Origin: Shinella sp. PSBB067
GTDB taxonomy: Bacteria > Pseudomonadota > Alphaproteobacteria > Rhizobiales > Rhizobiaceae
NCBI RefSeq assembly: GCF_016839145.1
Contig: NZ_CP069302.1
Span: forward strand, 186,001-250,000
Reading direction: 5' to 3'
Length of the DNA: 64,000 nt
Shown here: one piece after another, positions 51,239-59,804 of the stretch
How the letters are laid out: each line of letters opens with the position of its first letter
Position numbering within the stretch: the stretch's first letter is position 1
Translations under genes and position numbers: made by a program
Notes under the pieces: model-generated
What the model saw: the letters and a program-made list of their open reading frames with translations, nothing else
The model's database searches: none
Told to the model about the DNA's origin: nothing

Positions 51239-53926
51239 TCACTTCGCGGCGTCGGAGGCGTTGGACAGGAGGAAGTCCATGACGATCGCCTTCTCGTCGT
51301 CGTCGAGGCCCGCGCGCGGGAACATCGAGGGCGTGATCGCCTTCCATTGCAACTGGGTGAAGGCGCCCACGTCGCGCGGGCCGTGGCAGACGGTGCAGCG
51401 TTCGTAGAACAGCTTCTCGCCCGGGCTCATGTCGGCATAGAGCGCCTCCACGAGGCTATCCAGCCGGTCCAGCGCGAGATCGTCGTCGTCGATCGCGGCC
51501 ACCTTCAGGTCCTCGATGATCGGCGGCTTCTCGTAGGCGAGGTTCGGGCCTTCGGGATCGTCGCACTTGCGGATGGAGGCCAGGCAGGTGTTTGCCGTGG
51601 TCGCCTGGCTGAGGCTGGACGATTTCTGCGTCGAGGTCAGGAAGTTCACCAGGCCGGAATTGCAGCGTCCCTTGCCGTCGAGGCTCGGCCAGCATCCCTC
51701 GTAGATCGAGATGACGCCCGGCATGATCTCGTCGGAGACGACCGCCCCGGCGATGACAGTGCCGCGATCGTTGTAGATCTCGACGAGGTCGCCATCGGCA
51801 ATGCCCCGGGCGGCCGCATCCTTGCTGTTGATGCGCACGGGTTCTCGGCCCTGAACCTGATAGAGCGCGCGCAGCCGCTCCGAGTTCGCCATCTGGCTGT
51901 GCAGGCGATACCAGGGATGCGGGCTGACCACATGGAGCTGGCCTTCCCTGGCATTGCCCAGATACTCGGCCGGCTCCAGCCACATCGGCATGCCGGGGCA
52001 ATCTTCCAGCTTCATGTCGGCTATGGTCTGGCAGAACATCTCGATCTTGCCGGACTTGGTGTGCAGGTGGTTCTTCTCCGGGTCGGTGTAGAAGTCCCCG
52101 TGCCGCACCCAGGCGCGGGCCGCGTCGGGGGCGGGCTGCCGTGCGTAGCCCTTTTCCCAGAACGTCTCGAACGGCGTGGTCTCGGCCGCACCGGTCTTCG
52201 AATAGGCAACCTTCAGGATGTCCATGTATTCCGGATAGGCCTGATCCTCGATGAATTGCGACTTCCTGTAGAACAGGTCGGCAAGATCGGCGAAGATGTC
52301 GAAGTCGCTGCGGCTTTCGCCGACGGGCTCGATGATCTTCTTCATCGCATAGATGCGGTCGTTCGAATATGTGCCGCCGACCGACATGTCGTCGCGCTCC
52401 AGCGGCGAGGACGCGGGAAGCACGATGTCGGCCCAGCGGGTGGCCGCGGTCCACCAGACGTCCTGGCTGACGATGGTCCTGACCTTCTGCAGGGCCCTGA
52501 TCAGCCGGTTGGTGTCCTGCTGGTGCGACATGAAGTTGTTGCCGGCATTGTAGATCATGTGCACGTCGGGATATTTGCGCAGATTGCCGTTGTAGACGAC
52601 TTCGGCACCCGGATTTTCCAGCGCTTCGGTGACGCGGGACGCCGGCACGATATACTCGGTGACGAAGTTCTTGCCCTGGCTGAGGCCGGCGGGCGTGGCC
52701 TTGCCCGATTGCGGCATGCCGCCGTTGCCGTAGTGCCAGCTAAAGCCGACGCCTTCGCCCGGCTTGCCGATCTTGCCGGTGAGGGCGGCGAAGTTGATGA
52801 TGGCCCAGTGGGTCATCTCGCCGTGATGGGCGCGTTGCAGCGACCAGGCGCCGGCGATCTCGGTCTTCGATTTCGCCAGCAGTTCGGCCAGCTCGCGGAT
52901 CTTGGCGGCATCGATGCCGGTGATGGCGGCGGCCCATTCCGGGGTCTTGGGCGTCCGGTCGTCACCCTCGCCCCTGACATACGCGATCCACCTGTCGGAA
53001 CCGACGGTGTACCTGTCCATGTAGGCGCGGTCTTCCAGGCCCTTTTCGAGCACATGGTGGGCCATGGCGAGGAACAGCGCGACGTCGGTATTGGGAATGA
53101 TCCTGACCCATTCCGCGTTCAGATAGGCGTCCGAGGCGGTTTTCTGCGGGTTGATCGAGACGAACTTGCAGCCGTTGTCGCGGATCTGCTCCCACGGCGC
53201 GTACATGCCGTGGTCGGCCACGGTATATTCCACGCGGTTGTTCTTGATCGGGTCGCAGCCCACCAGAACGAACACCTCGGTGTTGTCGCGGATCACTTCC
53301 CAGGCCGTCTGGGCCGAATAGACCTCCATGTCGCCGATCACATGCGGCAGGCTGATCTGGCTTGCGCCGCCCGACCAGTCGCCCACGGTGTTGGTGCAGC
53401 CGCCGATCATGTTGAAGAACTTGCCCTGGAGCACGTTGGGCCGCATGAGGCCGGCATGGCTCCAGCCGCCGTAGGAGGTCGAGAGGATGGCCTGGTTGCC
53501 ATGCTGCTCGATCGTGTCGACGATCGCCTTCGCCGTCAGCTTCAGCGCGGTGTCCCAGTCGACGCGGACATATTCCTCCTTGCCGCGCAGTTCGGGCTTC
53601 ACGTCGCCCGACTTCCACCCCGCGAGATAGGACTTGCGCACCATGGGATAGTCGATGCGCGATTTGTCGTAAACACGGTCGAGAACGCCGTAGCTCAGCA
53701 TTTCGGTCGGCCGCTGGTCCAGCTCGATCATCGGCGCGATTTCGAGGATCCTGCCGTCGCGCACGACCGCCTCGAACGGGCCGTAATGGCTGGCGCTGAA
53801 GACGCGCCCGGCGAAGGAATTGGGATCGATCGACGCAAGGGTCGTGCTGTTCATAAGCCAGCTCGTGCCCAGGAGGGCGGCCCCGCCCTGTAGGAAGCCG
53901 CGTCGGGTGGAAAGCATCGCTGTCAT
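51239..53926 (-). CDS. TorA/BisC-family molybdopterin oxidoreductase fused to a C-terminal cytochrome c domain
   Basis: An 895-residue periplasmic enzyme. Tat signal STRRGFLQGGAALLG at the start; molybdopterin domains typical of TMAO/DMSO/biotin-sulfoxide reductases, with YPMVRKSYL, GDWSGGASQISLPHVIGDME, HQQDTNRLIRAL, ADIVLPASSPLERDD and LHSQMANSERLRALYQVQGR aligning well to E. coli TorA and TorZ. The last 55 residues form a cytochrome c domain: heme motif C844-x-x-C847-H848 (CTVCHG) and a probable axial Met near 868, resembling the C-terminal domain of TorC. The Mo-ligand region reads GGWSHAG. The ATG at 53926 has GGGAG. No torC or torD gene is present. TMAO is the likely substrate given torSTR. 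Confidence 0.93.
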   Translation of the reverse strand: MTAMLSTRRGFLQGGAALLGTSWLMNSTTLASIDPNSFAGRVFSASHYGPFEAVVRDGRILEIAPMIELDQRPTEMLSYGVLDRVYDKSRIDYPMVRKSYLAGWKSGDVKPELRGKEEYVRVDWDTALKLTAKAIVDTIEQHGNQAILSTSYGGWSHAGLMRPNVLQGKFFNMIGGCTNTVGDWSGGASQISLPHVIGDMEVYSAQTAWEVIRDNTEVFVLVGCDPIKNNRVEYTVADHGMYAPWEQIRDNGCKFVSINPQKTASDAYLNAEWVRIIPNTDVALFLAMAHHVLEKGLEDRAYMDRYTVGSDRWIAYVRGEGDDRTPKTPEWAAAITGIDAAKIRELAELLAKSKTEIAGAWSLQRAHHGEMTHWAIINFAALTGKIGKPGEGVGFSWHYGNGGMPQSGKATPAGLSQGKNFVTEYIVPASRVTEALENPGAEVVYNGNLRKYPDVHMIYNAGNNFMSHQQDTNRLIRALQKVRTIVSQDVWWTAATRWADIVLPASSPLERDDMSVGGTYSNDRIYAMKKIIEPVGESRSDFDIFADLADLFYRKSQFIEDQAYPEYMDILKVAYSKTGAAETTPFETFWEKGYARQPAPDAARAWVRHGDFYTDPEKNHLHTKSGKIEMFCQTIADMKLEDCPGMPMWLEPAEYLGNAREGQLHVVSPHPWYRLHSQMANSERLRALYQVQGREPVRINSKDAAARGIADGDLVEIYNDRGTVIAGAVVSDEIMPGVISIYEGCWPSLDGKGRCNSGLVNFLTSTQKSSSLSQATTANTCLASIRKCDDPEGPNLAYEKPPIIEDLKVAAIDDDDLALDRLDSLVEALYADMSPGEKLFYERCTVCHGPRDVGAFTQLQWKAITPSMFPRAGLDDDEKAIVMDFLLSNASDAAK

Positions 53927-53940
53927 TGTAGGACTCCCGT

Positions 53941-54032
53941 CTGTGTTTCGGCACAGTTGTGATGTCCCGGGCATGCAAAGCTGTTGACGTGGGACAAGCT
54001 TTGCGGTGAAGAGATGTAAAGGGATGTAAAAC
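53941..54032. promoter_or_regulatory. Tor control region with tandem repeats and an inverted repeat
   Basis: Between the divergent reductase and torR genes, GATGTAAAGG and GATGTAAAAC (54013-54032) are tandem repeats spaced exactly one helical turn. Further left, CTGTG (53941-53945) and CACAG (53952-53956) form an inverted repeat. E. coli TorR binds direct decameric boxes upstream of torCAD, so the tandem repeat is a candidate TorR site; the core sequence here is different from the E. coli box. Confidence 0.5.
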
Positions 54033-54034
54033 CC

Positions 54035-54739
54035 ATGAGCGCACATATTCTCATCGTCGAGGACGACCGCGTCACGCGGATGCGGCTTGCCGGCTACCTG
54101 CGCGGGCTCGGCTATCGGGTCACCGAGGTCGAGGATGCCGTGTCCATGGAGAACGTGATCGACCGCGATCCGCCGGAGGTGCTGCTGCTCGACATTGGCC
54201 TGGAAGGCAAGGACGGGCTGACGATCACGCGCGAACAACGCGCCCGCTCACGCGTCGGCATCATCCTCCTGACCTCCCGGGACGAGCAGGTCGACCGCAT
54301 CGTCGGCCTGGAAATGGGCGCGGACGACTACGTCACCAAGCCTTTCGACCGCCGCGAGCTGGCGGCACGGATCAAGAACCTGCTGTCCCGCATCGCCGAC
54401 ATCGGCCGCAGCGCGCCCCAGCCGGGGGCCGTGGACGACTTCGGTCCCTGGCATTTCGACCGCATCCGTCACCGGCTGGTCTCCGCCGCGCGCGTGGAGG
54501 CGTTGAGCGGGCAGGAATTCGACCTGCTGAACGCATTGACCTCCAATCCCGGCATCACGCTCGGGCGCGCGCGCCTTTGCGAGATCCTCGGCCGGGGCAC
54601 CTGGCAACTGGGCGACCGCACCATCGACGTCCTCGTCGGACGGCTGCGCAGGAAGATAGAAGCCGATCCGGCGAACCCGGACTGGCTCCTGACGCGCACG
54701 GGGGAGGGCTACTGCTTCGTCCGCCCCGAGGAAAGCTGA
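54035..54739 (+). CDS. torR: Response regulator TorR (OmpR/PhoB family)
   Basis: A 234-residue response regulator. The receiver domain has EDDRVTRMRLAGYL, the phosphoacceptor aspartate in VLLLDIGLEGKDGL (D53), LTSRDEQVDRIVGLEMGADDY and KPFDRRELAARI. The C-terminal winged helix shows VEALSGQEFDLLNALTSNPG, DRTIDVLVGRLRRKIEADP and TRTGEGYCF. Its similarity to TorR and its place beside torS, torT and a TorA-like gene support the name. Its 3' end overlaps the torS 3' end by 31 bases (convergent). Confidence 0.92.
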   Translation: MSAHILIVEDDRVTRMRLAGYLRGLGYRVTEVEDAVSMENVIDRDPPEVLLLDIGLEGKDGLTITREQRARSRVGIILLTSRDEQVDRIVGLEMGADDYVTKPFDRRELAARIKNLLSRIADIGRSAPQPGAVDDFGPWHFDRIRHRLVSAARVEALSGQEFDLLNALTSNPGITLGRARLCEILGRGTWQLGDRTIDVLVGRLRRKIEADPANPDWLLTRTGEGYCFVRPEES

Positions 54740-57462
54740 AGTCCCGCCCGGCCGGCGGCGGCGCGCAGCCGGGCGTCCGCCTCCGCCGATAGCTGCGCGA
54801 TTGCGGCAAGCGCGCCGGCATCCCCGGTTTCGACCCTGCCGAGGAGCGCGCAGAGATCGTGCAGCGCGAAGTTGGCGGCAGCGCCCTTCAGGCGGTGCGC
54901 GAGGCGCTTGCGCCGGTCGTGGTCCGAACCCGCCAGCAGGTGCGGCACGCCCTCCGCCAGATCGTCGAGGAAGGCCGATACGATCTCGGCCGCCGCCTCG
55001 TCGCCCATGTCGGCGACATCCGCCCTCAGCACGCGCTCGGGCGTATCGGCAGCATCCTGCGACGGGGGGCTGGCGTCCTGCGCGAGGAAATCGGCCAGCG
55101 CGCGCGAGGAGATCGGCTTGCGAAGCACCTGGTCCACATGGAAGCTGGCGGGGTCCCCCTGCACGGGATCGGCCGTCAGGAGCGCGACCCGCGCGCCGTT
55201 GCGCGCGATGCGGGCGGCGACCTCCTCGCCGCGCAGCCCCGGCAGGTTGCGGTCGAGCAGGATCGCGTCGAAGCGGGCCGTCTCGGCCAGCGCTTCCTCG
55301 CCGCTCGCCGCCTCCGTCACGCGCGCACCCATGCGCTCCAGATAGCCGCGGGCAACGAGGCGGCTCACGAGATCGTCATCGACGACGAGGACGTGAAGGC
55401 CGTCCCGCGGGGACGCCATGGCGGCCGTTTCCGTCAGGGTCTCGGGCAGGGCCTCTTCCAGCTTCAGCGCGAGCGTGAAGCTGCTGCCCTGGCCGACCTG
55501 CGTCGCAACGCGCAGCTCGCCGCCGATCATGTCCGTGAGCTGCCGCACGATGGCAAGGCCGAGCCCCACGCCAGGCAGGCCCCGGCGGCGGGCATCCATC
55601 GTGCGGCCGTAGATGTCGAAGGCATCGCGAACCTCCTCCGGCGTCATTCCCGGCCCGGTGTCGGAGACGGTGAAAGCGATTTCATGTCGGCGAGGGCTTG
55701 CGAGCGGCCTGTGGGATACGGCCAGTTTCACCTTTCCGGCGCGCGTGTATTTCACGGCGTTGGAGATGAGATTCACGATCACCTGCCGGATGCGCGCGGC
55801 GTCGCCGATCAGCGCCGGCGGCAGGGTCCGGGGGATGTCGACGGCGATTTCCAGATCGCCGGCCTTTGAAAGGACTTGCAGGTGCTCCGCCAGATCGCGC
55901 GCCAGCAGGGCGGGATCGAACGGGACGAGCCGCGCGCTGCCCATCCGGTCCTCTCCGCTGGAGAAGGCCAGTATGTCTTCGGTCATCGCCTGGAGATCGC
56001 GCGCCGAGGTCAGGGCCGCCTGAAGCCGCGACTGGCGCGGCGGGGCCTTCTCGCCGGGCAGCAGGAGATCCAGCATGCCGATCAGGCCGTTCAGGGGCGT
56101 ACGGATCTCGTGGCTCATCCGCGCCAGGAAATGGATCTTCGCGCGGCCGAGCTCCTCGGCCTCGGCCCTTGCGGCATTGGCGGAGCGCATTTCGGCCACC
56201 ACGTCGGCCGTGCGGGCGAGGACCGCGGCTTCGAGGCTTTGCCGCAGCCTTGCGGCGTCCTGCGCGCGCCGGCGCAGGACGTTGATCGATTTCTCCAGCC
56301 GTCCGATTTCGTCATGTCCGCTGATCGGCATCGGCTGGCCCGTCTCTCCGCGCGCCACGGCGACGATGCGCCCGGCAACCGCATTGAGCCGCAATACCAC
56401 CCGCGTGCGTGTTCGCGACCAGACCAGATAACCGGCGACAAGGGAAACAACGACGGCGGCGGCAAGCCCGGCCGTCAGCAGCACCGCCCGGCGTCCCGCG
56501 GCGGCCACGCCGTCCTGCATGCGGGCCCTTACCTGCGTCCGGCCGTCAACTGCAACGCCCGCCAGTGCCTCCAGCGTCTGGCGGAGCTCCGCCGAAAGAG
56601 TGCCGAGCTCGGCGACTGCCGAAAGCCGCGTATGCTGCAGGGTGATCAGCCCGTCGGCTTCGTCGGCGGCAGCCAGGATGCGAAGATTGTCCTCTGCCTT
56701 CCTGCGTGCCGCCGTGGACGGCATGAAGGGCGTCCGCGCCTCGGCGAGGTCGAGGGCGGCGCGGAAATCGGCCGACCGGGCGGAAACGTCGCCCTGCGTG
56801 GCAACGCCGCCGATCCCCTGCACGAGACGGATCATCGCGGCGGCGGCGTCGCCCAGCTCGCCAAGCCGTTCGAACGCGAAGAAGTCGACATCCGCGAGCC
56901 GGTCGAGATCGTGCCTTGGCGTGCCATCGCGCGCGGAATACATCTCCCAGATGCCGGCCGTGATGCGAAGCCTGGCGAGGTTCTTCTGCCTTGAGATCAG
57001 GTCCGTCAGGCTCAATCCCGCGGCGACGAGTTGGGCTTCGCTTTTCCCGCTTGATGCGTTGACAGCCTGGAGGCGGCGCACGGTGTCGCTCATCCGGGAA
57101 ACGAGGTCCAATGCCTTTCCGGCTTCCTTGATTTCGCCCGTCGCGCCGGTGAGGAAGACATCCATGGCAAGGACGTCGTTGCGGATGCTGCCGATACGAT
57201 CGGTCAGCGTCCTTTCGATCTCGGTGACCTCCCGCGCCGTGCCGGCGGTGGCCAGCCGGCCGGCCAGCGACACGGCAAGATCGGCGTCGAGCGCCACCCT
57301 CTCGGTGCGCTCGATGATGGCGATGCTTTCGGCAAGCACACGCCCCTGGGACCGCACGAGGTAGGAGTTGACGGCGACCGAGACAAGGCCGACAAGGATG
57401 GTCAGCCCGGAGAGGACCATGAAGACGGACTGGAGCTGCTTGTCGAAACGTCTGGCGCGCAT
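54709..57462 (-). CDS. torS: Hybrid sensor histidine kinase TorS
   Basis: A 917-residue unorthodox kinase. Order: membrane helix about 12-35, long helical periplasmic sensor to about 330, second helix (VLLTAGLAAAVVVSLVAGYL), HAMP linker, dimerisation domain with the phospho-histidine in ARMSHEIRTPLNGL, ATPase domain (NLISNAVKYTRAG, SDTGPGMTPEE, GVGLGLAIVRQLTD), receiver domain with aspartate in AILLDRNLPGLRGEE, and an HPt domain with histidine in RLAHRLKGAAANF. This four-step relay and TorS_sensor-like periplasmic domain match E. coli TorS, which is activated through TorT with TMAO. Confidence 0.94.
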   Translation of the reverse strand: MRARRFDKQLQSVFMVLSGLTILVGLVSVAVNSYLVRSQGRVLAESIAIIERTERVALDADLAVSLAGRLATAGTAREVTEIERTLTDRIGSIRNDVLAMDVFLTGATGEIKEAGKALDLVSRMSDTVRRLQAVNASSGKSEAQLVAAGLSLTDLISRQKNLARLRITAGIWEMYSARDGTPRHDLDRLADVDFFAFERLGELGDAAAAMIRLVQGIGGVATQGDVSARSADFRAALDLAEARTPFMPSTAARRKAEDNLRILAAADEADGLITLQHTRLSAVAELGTLSAELRQTLEALAGVAVDGRTQVRARMQDGVAAAGRRAVLLTAGLAAAVVVSLVAGYLVWSRTRTRVVLRLNAVAGRIVAVARGETGQPMPISGHDEIGRLEKSINVLRRRAQDAARLRQSLEAAVLARTADVVAEMRSANAARAEAEELGRAKIHFLARMSHEIRTPLNGLIGMLDLLLPGEKAPPRQSRLQAALTSARDLQAMTEDILAFSSGEDRMGSARLVPFDPALLARDLAEHLQVLSKAGDLEIAVDIPRTLPPALIGDAARIRQVIVNLISNAVKYTRAGKVKLAVSHRPLASPRRHEIAFTVSDTGPGMTPEEVRDAFDIYGRTMDARRRGLPGVGLGLAIVRQLTDMIGGELRVATQVGQGSSFTLALKLEEALPETLTETAAMASPRDGLHVLVVDDDLVSRLVARGYLERMGARVTEAASGEEALAETARFDAILLDRNLPGLRGEEVAARIARNGARVALLTADPVQGDPASFHVDQVLRKPISSRALADFLAQDASPPSQDAADTPERVLRADVADMGDEAAAEIVSAFLDDLAEGVPHLLAGSDHDRRKRLAHRLKGAAANFALHDLCALLGRVETGDAGALAAIAQLSAEADARLRAAAGRAGLQLSSGRTKQ

Positions 57463-58417
57463 GAAGCATGCTTACCGGCGCAGTATTCATGCCGCAATCG
57501 CCATCGCCTGCGTCTTTTTCGGCGGTGCGGCGACGGCAGGGGATCTTTGTGTCCTGGTGCCGCATTTCAAGGATGAATACTGGCTCAGCGTGGCCTACGG
57601 CATCGAGGCTCGCGCGAAGGAAAAGGGGCTGACCGTTCACTTCTTCGAGGCCGGAGGTTATCGGGCCCTGTCACACCAGGTCGAGCAGATCGCCGCCTGC
57701 GAAGGCCTCAATGCGCGCGCCATCCTGATCGGCGCGGTTTCATCCGATGACGGGACGCTGCTCGCCGCCGTGAGCCGCGCCGCGATGCACCGGCCGGTCA
57801 TCGGCCTTGTGAACGAGCTGCATTCCGATGCGCTCATGGCGCGCGTCGGCGTCGACTGGTCGCTAATGGGGGCCGTGATCGGCAAGCATCTCGCGCGGAC
57901 GTTCCCGGCCGGGATGCCGCCACGCCACGCGGTCCTTCTCACCGGCCCAAGGGAATCGGGCTGGACGGCGCCGCTGGAGGCGGGCCTTCGGAGCGGCCTG
58001 GAGGGCTCGGCCCTCTCGATCGACGCCGTGCTGAGCGCCGACACGGGCAATGCCGAGCAACTAAGGATCCTCGAAAAGGCGCTGGCCGGTGGATCGACGC
58101 CGGACGTGATCGTCGGCTCCGCTCCGGCAATCGAGGCCGCCATGGCCCTTCATGCGCGCGCAGGCAGCGGTCCGCTGCTCATCGCCACCTATATCAGTCA
58201 CAGCGTCGCGCGCGGCCTTGTCAACGGCAGTGTCGCAGCCGTGCCGTTCGATAATCCCATGCTGCAGGGACGATGGGCGGTCGAAGCCGCCGTTACGGCA
58301 ATGGGCGGCGTCGGGAGGCCGGAACCGATAGGGCCGCCGATCGAGCTGGTCACCAAAGGGATCTCACCGTCCACACTGAAAATGTCGCCTGCGGACTATT
58401 TTCCGTCCCTCGATTGA
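57461..58417 (+). CDS. torT: TMAO-binding periplasmic protein TorT
   Basis: A 318-residue secreted protein. The signal peptide is MKHAYRRSIHAAIAIACVFF followed by GGAATAG. The mature part is a type-I periplasmic-binding fold with LVPHFKDEYWLSVAYGIEA, INARAILIGAVSSDD-like helix/strand alternation and PFDNPMLQGRWAVEAAV. It resembles TorT, which hands the TMAO signal to TorS. The ATG at 57461 and the torS ATG share bases, so the two start codons overlap in opposite directions. An upstream ATG at 57419 with GGAGAGG is a strong alternative start and would lengthen the N-terminus by 14 residues. Confidence 0.88.
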   Translation: MKHAYRRSIHAAIAIACVFFGGAATAGDLCVLVPHFKDEYWLSVAYGIEARAKEKGLTVHFFEAGGYRALSHQVEQIAACEGLNARAILIGAVSSDDGTLLAAVSRAAMHRPVIGLVNELHSDALMARVGVDWSLMGAVIGKHLARTFPAGMPPRHAVLLTGPRESGWTAPLEAGLRSGLEGSALSIDAVLSADTGNAEQLRILEKALAGGSTPDVIVGSAPAIEAAMALHARAGSGPLLIATYISHSVARGLVNGSVAAVPFDNPMLQGRWAVEAAVTAMGGVGRPEPIGPPIELVTKGISPSTLKMSPADYFPSLD

Positions 58418-58747
58418 GCGCCTCTTTCCACTTCTGTGCGGGCCCTGTGCTGCCGTCGCGAACGATGGCGGTTGGGGAAGTTCACCCATTCGGGCACGTC
58501 GCGGCTTCCCGTTCGGCCATCAGGCGCGGCCGTGAAGCACCCATCCCAATCCCTTCGGTCAGGGAAAGCTGAACTGAATCCATCAAACAGCGGGACTGAA
58601 AACCTTGCCGGGCAACGTGTCCGCCCGGTCGCGCCCAAGCGCCGGACGGCGAAATGTGCGGAAGCGCAATTTTTGGGTTTACAATAGTAATACAATATGA
58701 TGTTTTTAATCACGCTGCTGAGGAGCAGCATTCTTTGGGAGGACATC
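58418..58747. promoter_or_regulatory. Intergenic region upstream of ytfQ with a direct repeat
   Basis: This 330-base stretch contains no gene I can support. The left three quarters are GC-rich and unremarkable. Bases 58671-58720 are AT-rich: TACAATA occurs twice at 58680-58686 and 58691-58697, an 11-base period, followed by more A/T. This is a likely promoter or regulator-binding site for the ytf operon. GGGAGGAC before the ATG at 58748 is the ribosome site. Confidence 0.5.
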
Positions 58748-59710
58748 ATGAAATTCACAACCGCACTCGCGAGTGCCACGATCCTTGCCGCCTCGATGTT
58801 CGGTGTCGCATCCGCTGCTGACCTCACGGTGGGCTTTTCGCAGATCGGCTCGGAATCCGGCTGGCGCGCGGCAGAGACGACGCTCACCAAGCAGCAGGCC
58901 GAGCAGCGCGGCATCGACCTGAAATTCGCCGATGCGCAGCAGAAGCAGGAAAACCAGATCAAGGCGCTGCGCTCCTTCATCGCGCAGGGCGTCGACGCCA
59001 TCCTCGTCGCGCCGGTCGTCGCGACGGGCTGGGACGAGGTGCTGCAGGAAGCCAAGGACGCGGAAATCCCGGTCATCCTGCTCGACCGCAAGGTCGATGC
59101 GTCGGACGATCTCTACATGACCGCCGTGACCTCCGACACCGTCCATGAGGGCAACGTCGCCGGCAAGTGGCTGGTGGACACGGTCGCCGGCAAGCCCTGC
59201 AACGTCGTCGAGCTCCAGGGCACGACCGGCTCCTCGCCGGCCATCGACCGCAAGAAGGGCTTCGAGGACGCCATCGCCGGCCATGACAACCTGAAGATCG
59301 TCCGCAGCCAGACCGGCGACTTCACCCGCACGAAGGGCAAGGAAGTCATGGAAAGCTTCCTGAAGGCGGAAGACGGCGGCAAGAACATCTGTGCGCTCTA
59401 CGCCCATAACGATGACATGGCCGTCGGCGCCATCCAGGCGATCAAGGAAGCCGGCCTGAAGCCGGGCACGGATATCCTCGTCGTCTCCATCGACGCCGTT
59501 CCGGATATCTTCCAGGCCATGGCCGCCGGCGAGGCGAACGCCACCGTGGAACTGACGCCGAACATGGCCGGCCCCGCCTTCGACGCGCTCGATGCCTTCC
59601 GCAAGGACGGCACGACCCCGCCGAAGTGGATCCAGACGGAATCCAAGCTCTATACCCAGGCCGACGATCCGGCCAAGGTATACGAGGAGAAGAAGGGTCT
59701 CGGCTACTGA
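58748..59710 (+). CDS. ytfQ: Galactofuranose-type sugar-binding protein YtfQ
   Basis: A 320-residue binding protein that matches E. coli YtfQ along nearly all its length: LTVGFSQIGSESGWRAAET, QKQENQIKALRSFIAQGVDA, APVVATGWDEVLQEAKDAEI, PCNVVELQGTTGSS, DRKKGFEDAIAGHDNL, and ELTPNMAGPAFDALDAF. The signal peptide ends at VASAAD. E. coli YtfQ binds galactofuranose with high affinity and also galactopyranose and some pentoses, so a similar ligand is expected. A hairpin after the stop separates it from ytfR. Confidence 0.95.
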   Translation: MKFTTALASATILAASMFGVASAADLTVGFSQIGSESGWRAAETTLTKQQAEQRGIDLKFADAQQKQENQIKALRSFIAQGVDAILVAPVVATGWDEVLQEAKDAEIPVILLDRKVDASDDLYMTAVTSDTVHEGNVAGKWLVDTVAGKPCNVVELQGTTGSSPAIDRKKGFEDAIAGHDNLKIVRSQTGDFTRTKGKEVMESFLKAEDGGKNICALYAHNDDMAVGAIQAIKEAGLKPGTDILVVSIDAVPDIFQAMAAGEANATVELTPNMAGPAFDALDAFRKDGTTPPKWIQTESKLYTQADDPAKVYEEKKGLGY

Positions 59711-59717
59711 TCTCTCC

Positions 59718-59742
59718 CGATATCCCGCATCGCGGGATATCG
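59718..59742 (+). terminator. Hairpin between ytfQ and ytfR
   Basis: CGATATCCCGC (59718-59728) pairs perfectly with GCGGGATATCG (59732-59742) around an ATC loop, eight bases after the ytfQ stop. It has no T tract. The position mirrors hairpins after the other binding-protein genes. Confidence 0.65.
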
Positions 59743-59804
59743 ACCTCGCCCGCCTGTCGTCTCCTCAGGGATGGCAGGCGGTCCTTTCATGCGGACCGGG
59801 GATC

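Noticed and set aside
51191..53893. A 900-codon open frame on the plus strand opposite the molybdoreductase
   Set aside because: It is the antisense shadow of a clearly conserved gene in high-GC DNA; its translation is low-complexity (rich in Arg, Ala, Gly, Asp, His) with no motif.
53927..54238. Upstream extension of the molybdoreductase frame
   Set aside because: The Tat signal and the GGGAG site define the ATG at 53926; the extension overlaps torR and its control region.
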